Assembly (NCBI GenBank): GCA_950097015.1
Contig: CATNEN010000034.1
Location: 4,434,001-4,498,000 of the forward strand
DNA from: Macrostomum hystrix
Lineage: Eukaryota; Platyhelminthes; Macrostomidae
Length of the DNA: 64,000 bases
Reading direction: 5' to 3'
This document shows positions 59,701 through 64,000 of this stretch, piece after piece; the first letter of the stretch is position 1, and the number at the start of each line of letters is the position of its first letter. The notes under the pieces were generated by a model. The model searched no databases and was not told the origin of the DNA. It saw only the letters and a list, made by a program, of their open reading frames with translations. The position numbers and the translations under genes are program-made.

Positions 59701-62700
59701 TAGATGATGTGGCAGTGGGGTAGATGAGGTGGCAGTGGGGTAGATGAGGTGGCAGTGGGGTAGATGAGGTGGCAGTGGGGTACCGGAGATAACAGTGATG
59801 ACAGTTAAGTTGTTTATTCAAATAAGATTTCATTTTGAATTAATATCAGGTGTAGGGGCTGTGAGCTAGCAGTTTGGGTCTCTTTTAAAACAATAGGCCA
59901 AAGGTTAGCATTCGATTTCCCATTAAATGGCGCATCAAATTATTGGATCCCAAGTTCGTCAGAGTGCTCAGAAACCGGGATGATTTAAGGCGGCATAGAA
60001 GTGCAGAACCGACTCTAAACCCTAGTGGGGATTAAGCTCTGCGCTGTGTCACTTGCTTGCGTTAAGGCTTCAGGGATTAAACCAGTGCGAGAAGCACAGC
60101 CACCCCAACCTAAAAGCCTCTCGCACCATCTTCGCATCTCGTGTGCACTCCGACTCTGTCTCCATCATTTCCTAGTGAAATGTGACAAGCTTTTCACTTT
60201 TGAAAGCTAATTCTCACTGTTCCATTCGGCCGTGTCTTCGCCCCTCACCCCTGGAGGGTATCGTCAACACCTCCTTAGCTGCCCCGCGGCTGCCTCAGCT
60301 GACATTGATCCACGGTACCCTAATCCACTCTCTTTCCCCCCGCCCGCCCCATGTTCTCATATTCTATCCATTTTCATCACCTTCTTTTCAGGCAGTGCTC
60401 AGGCTACCGTGCTTAAGTCAATATACTCCCAAAATAATTACTGGATCCCTTTCTCTTCCTCCGCTTTCTCCCCTACTCGTCACTATGACTGAGTCGGTGG
60501 TTCAGCAATAGGCCTCTCTAACTAATTCTCCAGAGACAAAAAACTGCCAAGGAACTGAGGGAATGCGCATTCAATAAAGCAGACCGGGCTAGCAGGCTAG
60601 ATAGGAAATGCCGTCTCTCATTTTTTCCTAATCCGTTCTTTTTTTGGCCCCGGATGGCGGGAACTTGCGTCTATGCAATCTTGCGTCTTGTCTTGTCCTG
60701 CGTACTTGCCGCTGAAGGAACCAGAGGAGTGGAGGAGGAGGAGGAGGAGGAGGGGCACTGAAGGACCCGGAGAAGGAGGACGGGGGGGCACTGAAGGACC
60801 TGGAGGAGGAGGACGGGGGCACTGAAGGACCTGGAGGAGGAGGAGGAGGGGAGGAGGTGGGGGCACTGAAGGACATGGAGGAGGAGGAGAGGGCACTGAA
60901 GGACATGGACGAGGAGGAGTGGGCACTGAAGGACATGGAGGAGGAGGAGTGGGCACTGAAGGACATGGACGAGGAGGACTGGGCACTGAAGGACATGGAG
61001 GAGGAGGAGTGGGCACTGAAGGACATGGAGGAGGAGGAGTGGGCACTGAAGGACATGGAGGAGGAGGAGTGGGCACTGAAGGACATGGAGGAGGAGGAGT
61101 GGGCACTGAAGGACATGGAGGAGGAGGAGTGGGCACTGAAGGACATGGAGGAGGAGGAGTGGGCACTGAAGGACATGGAGGAGGAGGAGTGGGCACTGAA
61201 GGACATGGAGGAGGAGGAGTGGGCACTGAAGGACATGGACGAGGAGGAGTGGGCACTGAAGGACATGGAGGAGGAGGAGTGGGCACTGAAGGACATGGAG
61301 GAGGAGGAGTGGGCACTGAAGGACATGGAGGAGGAGGAGTGGGCACTGAAGGACATGGAGGAGGAGGAGTGGGCACTGAAGGACATGGACGAGGAGGAGT
61401 GGGCACTGAAGGACATGGAGGAGGAGGAGTGGGCACCGAAGGACATGGAGGAGGAGGAGTGGGCACTGAAGGACATGGAGGAGGAGGACTGGGCACTGAA
61501 GGACATGGACGAGGAGGAGTGGGCACTGAAGGACATGGACGAGGAGGAGTGGGCACTGAAGGACATGGAGGAGGAGGACTGGGCACTGAAGGACATGGAG
61601 GAGGAGGAGTGGGCACTGAAGGACATGGAGGAGGAGGAGTGGGCACTGAAGGACATGGAGGAGGAGGAGTGGGCACTGAAGGACATGGAGGAGGAGGAGT
61701 GGGCACTGAAGGACATGGAGGAGGAGGAGTGGGCACTGAAGGACATGGAGGAGGAGGAGTGGGCACTGAAGGACATGGAGGAGGAGGAGTGGGCACTGAA
61801 GGACATGGACGAGGAGGAGTGGGCACTGAAGGACATGGAGGAGGAGGAGTGGGCACTGAAGGACATGGACGAGGAGGACTGGGCACTGAAGGACATGGAG
61901 GAGGAGGAGTGGGCACTGAAGGACATGGAGGAGGAGGAGTGGGCACTGAAGGACATGGAGGAGGAGGAGTGGGCACTGAAGGACATGGAGGAGGAGGAGT
62001 GGGCACTGAAGGACATGGAGGAGGAGGAGTGGGCACTGAAGGACATGGAGGAGGAGGAGTGGGCACTGAAGGACATGGAGGAGGAGGAGTGGGCACTGAA
62101 GGACATGGAGGAGGAGGAGTGGGCACTGAAGGACATGGAGGAGGAGGAGTGGGCACTGAAGGACATGGAGGAGGAGGAGTGGGCACTGAAGGACATGGAC
62201 GAGGAGGAGTGGGCACTGAAGGACATGGAGGAGGAGGAGTGGGCACTGAAGGACATGGAGGAGGAGGAGTGGGCACTGAAGGACATGGAGGAGGAGGAGT
62301 GGGCACTGAAGGACATGGAGGAGGAGGAGTGGGCACTGAAGGACATGGAGGAGGAGGAGTGGGCACTGAAGGACATGGAGGAGGAGGAGTGGGCACTGAA
62401 GGACATGGAGGAGGAGGAGTGGGCACTGAAGGACATGGAGGAGGAGGAGTGGGCACTGAAGGACATGGAGGAGGAGGAGTGGGCACTGAAGGACATGGAG
62501 GAGGAGGACTGGTCACTGAAGGACATGGAGGAGGAGGACTGGGCACTGAAGGACATGGAGGAGGAGGAGTGGGCACTGAAGGACATGGAGGAGGAGGAGT
62601 GGGCACTGAAGGACATGGAGGAGGAGGAGTGGGCACTGAAGGACATGGAGGAGGAGGAGTGGGCACTGAAGGACATGGAGGAGGAGGAGTGGGCACTGAA

Positions 62701-63519
62701 GGACATGGAGGAGGAGGAGTGGGCACTGAAGGACATGGAGGAGGAGGAGTGGGCACTGAAGGACATGGAGGAGGAGGAGTGGGCACTGAAGGACATGGAG
62801 GAGGAGGAGTGGGCACTGAAGGACATGGAGGAGGAGGAGTGGGCACTGAAGGACATGGACGAGGAGGAGTGGGCACTGAAGGACATGGAGGAGGAGGAGT
62901 GGGCACTGAAGGACATGGAGGAGGAGGAGTGGGCACTGAAGGACATGGAGGAGGAGGAGTGGGCACTGAAGGACCCGGAGGAGACTCCGAGGACTCACTG
63001 CTCTCTGCAGCGCAAAAGTCCTGATGGTGTAGTAGGCAAGCTCGAGTGTGTCGATGAGTGTGACGCCCATCATGTCGTACGTCTCGGTGCCCTTGACAGG
63101 CCAGTAGAGGTCGCATTTGACTCTGGTTCGCTCCTCCAGTTTTGTCATCATCACGATGGTGCAGCACTTCTGCTCCCAGGTCATGCGCCAGAAGTCGGCC
63201 ACCGTGTCGGGCAGTGGACCCTGGGTGGCGATGTAGGCATTCTGCTTGCGGTAGCCGTCAATGTAGTTGGCGTTGATGTAGTCACTGCCGGGCTGACTGT
63301 CCATGGGTTGCAGCACCACCCTGGAGTGGTCGTAGGCTATCACATTGGCGTACCGGTTCTTGCACTTGTTCACCTCCAGGTTAGAGTTCTCCCAGGTAAA
63401 CTGCTGGCCAGGATCTACTGACTCATATTCGGCTGAGAACTTCAGATTGTCATTGGCCTTCAGGTTGTTGACGTGCTCCAACAGCTGGCTGACTGGCACA
63501 GGCGGATGATTCACAATGG
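53712..63519 (-). CDS. LAR-type receptor tyrosine phosphatase, 3' part with both PTP domains
   Basis: Exons are 63519-62999, 58471-57444 and 53916-53712. Phases 0 and 2 match, giving about 584 residues. Earlier exons (Ig, FNIII, membrane span) lie beyond the window. D1 opens with [15 protein letters not shown] and [12 protein letters not shown], has the WPD loop [11 protein letters not shown] and the catalytic loop [11 protein letters not shown]2 has [11 protein letters not shown], and its catalytic loop [10 protein letters not shown] is completed across the last intron, so D2 keeps Cys and Arg. The tail SSFDHYAA matches the LAR/PTPsigma/PTPdelta end. These receptors act at synapses, axons and focal adhesions, with D1 doing most of the catalysis. 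Every intron seen is loaded with minisatellites lying close to the splice sites. Confidence 0.93.
53929..54690 (+). repeat. 46-bp minisatellite in the last LAR intron, about 16 copies
   Basis: The unit begins GGGATCACAGAGGGATTAAC and continues AAGGGGAGCAGGGATGCTTC, AAGAGT. The array starts only about 12 bp from the acceptor of the last exon. In transcript sense its final copy supplies TTAATCCCTCTGTGATCCC, which probably serves as branch-point and pyrimidine region. Confidence 0.93.
54691..55382. other. Unique sequence between two arrays of the last LAR intron
   Basis: About 700 bp without a gene. From about 55200 it contains degraded CCATTCTATC- and CCATTCCATC-like words that grade into the 21-bp array. 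Confidence 0.5.
55383..57395 (+). repeat. 21-bp minisatellite with higher-order structure, about 95 copies
   Basis: The unit is CATTCTATCCATTCCATCAC plus one C. Variants (ATGCATTC, ACACATTC, TATCTATT, TATCCGTT, TTTCCATT) recur in the same order in blocks of about 12-15 units; 273 bp (13 units) separates the first blocks, then 252 and 315 bp. The array ends about 50 bp from the donor at 57443. Both strands have open frames of about 700 codons only because 21 is a multiple of three. Confidence 0.95.
58492..59782 (+). repeat. 20-bp minisatellite A in LAR intron, about 64 copies
   Basis: The unit is GGCAGTGGGGTAGATGATGT with GATGAGGT and GATGAGAT variants. It begins about 20 bp from the acceptor at 58472. 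In transcript sense it reads CTACCCCACTGCC and probably contributes to that splice site's pyrimidine tract. The same unit occurs in reverse orientation at 63605-64000. Confidence 0.95.
59850..60700 (+). other. Unique segment with a SINE-like head between two arrays
   Basis: Positions 59857-59925 have tRNA-like boxes (TGAGCTAGCAGTTTGGG and, 37 bp on, GGTTAGCATTCGATTTCCC), suggesting a SINE. Near 60360 ATTCTATCCATTTTCATCAC closely resembles the 21-bp unit of the neighbouring intron. No exon is seen. Confidence 0.4.
60845..62975 (+). repeat. 30-bp minisatellite in LAR intron, about 71 copies
   Basis: The unit is GGACATGGAGGAGGAGGAGT followed by GGGCACTGAA, very uniform, with GAC for GAG as the common variant. 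The left edge (60720-60850) has degraded GGAGGAGG units. It ends about 24 bp from the donor at 62998. In transcript sense each unit is a CTCCTCCTCC tract followed by TTCAG, a 3'-splice-site-like sequence. The plus strand contains (GGA)n tracts able to form quadruplexes. Confidence 0.95.
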
Positions 63520-63604
63520 CTGCGCGGTGGTGGCGGTGGTGGCGAAGGGTTGGTCATGGGGCTATGAGCATTGGACTTTCAGTCAGATTGGCTATGGATT
63601 TCTC

Positions 63605-64000
63605 CACTGCCACCTCACCTGCCCCACTGCCACACATCACCTACCCCACTGTCACCTCACTTGCCCCACTGCCATCCCATCTACCCCACTGCCATCTCAT
63701 CTACCTTACTGCCACCTCATCTACCCCACTGCCACCTCACCTAACCCACTGCCACCTCATCTGCCCCACTGCCACCTCATCTGCCCCACTGCCACCTCAT
63801 CTACCCCACTGTCACCTCACCTGCCCCACTGCCACATCACCTACCCCACTGCCACCTCATCTACCCCACTGCCACCTCACCTAACCCACTGCCACCTCAT
63901 CTGCCCCACTGCCACCTCATCTGGCCCACTGCCACCTCATCTGGCCCACTGCCACCTCACCTACCACGCTGCCATCTCATCTACCTCACTGCCACCTCAT
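63605..64000 (+). repeat. 20-bp minisatellite B, inverted relative to array A
   Basis: The plus strand reads ACCTCATCTACCCCACTGCC, the exact reverse complement of the unit at 58492-59782, with similar variants (TAACCCACT, TGCCCCACT, TGGCCCACT). At least 19 copies are present and the array runs off the window. It lies in the intron upstream of the first D1 exon, about 85 bp from its acceptor. Confidence 0.93.

Noticed and set aside
57440-59833. A single 797-codon frame joining array A to the phosphatase exon
   Set aside because: The part upstream of 58471 is array sequence. The GCCGCCGCAG acceptor at 58472 and the matching phase with the exon ending at 62999 show that it is intron.
60618-63421. 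Open frames of 700-850 codons over the 30-bp array
   Set aside because: Same reason; they are intronic, and the frames only continue into exon sequence by chance read-through on either strand.

Overview
This is eukaryotic, animal DNA. It has spliced genes with GT-AG introns whose phases match, long AT-rich introns and spacers, glutamine and alanine homopolymers, tRNA-derived SINE-like repeats, LINE, BEL/Pao and Ty3/gypsy relics, and about 10 kb of minisatellites. The recognisable genes are a LAR-type receptor tyrosine phosphatase, a lachesin-like Ig protein, RIOX1/NO66 and pICln, which point to an invertebrate bilaterian. I cannot place it more precisely; a flatworm or another spiralian would fit.

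Layout. 0-0.8 kb: a two-exon gene for a small secreted protein (-). 1.6-5 kb: a LINE relic, a foldback repeat and AT-rich spacer. 5.1-11.7 kb: a complete four-exon RIOX1 gene (+) with SINE-like and other repeats in its introns. 13.5-18.2 kb: a dead BEL/Pao element without LTRs, enclosed on both sides by a 17-bp minisatellite. 21.2-28.3 kb: a four-exon gene for a 1,113-residue Q/A/P-rich, probably nuclear protein (-) that I do not recognise. 31.7-33.1 kb: a 24-bp minisatellite. 34.5-42.0 kb: two nearly identical intronless genes for an RGG-box/von Willebrand A protein, arranged tail to tail, with a decayed gypsy element and a GATGG array between them. 42.7-43.2 kb: a small single-pass membrane protein (-). 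44.9-49.6 kb: a complete four-exon lachesin-like gene (-). 51.0-51.5 kb: pICln (+), followed by a 33-bp array. 53.7-64.0 kb: the 3' part of a LAR-type phosphatase gene (-), covering both phosphatase domains, with its introns filled by four kinds of minisatellite.

The genes do not form an operon or one pathway. RIOX1 (histone/ribosomal oxygenase) and pICln (Sm-protein assembly) are housekeeping nuclear and RNP factors. The vWA/RGG pair may also act on RNPs. LAR and lachesin are cell-surface proteins typical of neurons and epithelia.

The most unusual signals are: (1) the inverted duplicate of the vWA gene, whose near-identity stops 14-15 bp outside the coding region; (2) the minisatellites lying against splice sites in the LAR gene, including one 20-bp family in opposite orientation in the two introns around a phosphatase exon, a layout that could favour exon circularisation; (3) a 30-bp array that, in the transcribed strand, repeats a 3'-splice-site-like motif about 70 times next to a real donor; (4) a short dispersed repeat family with internal inverted ends, seen four times here.
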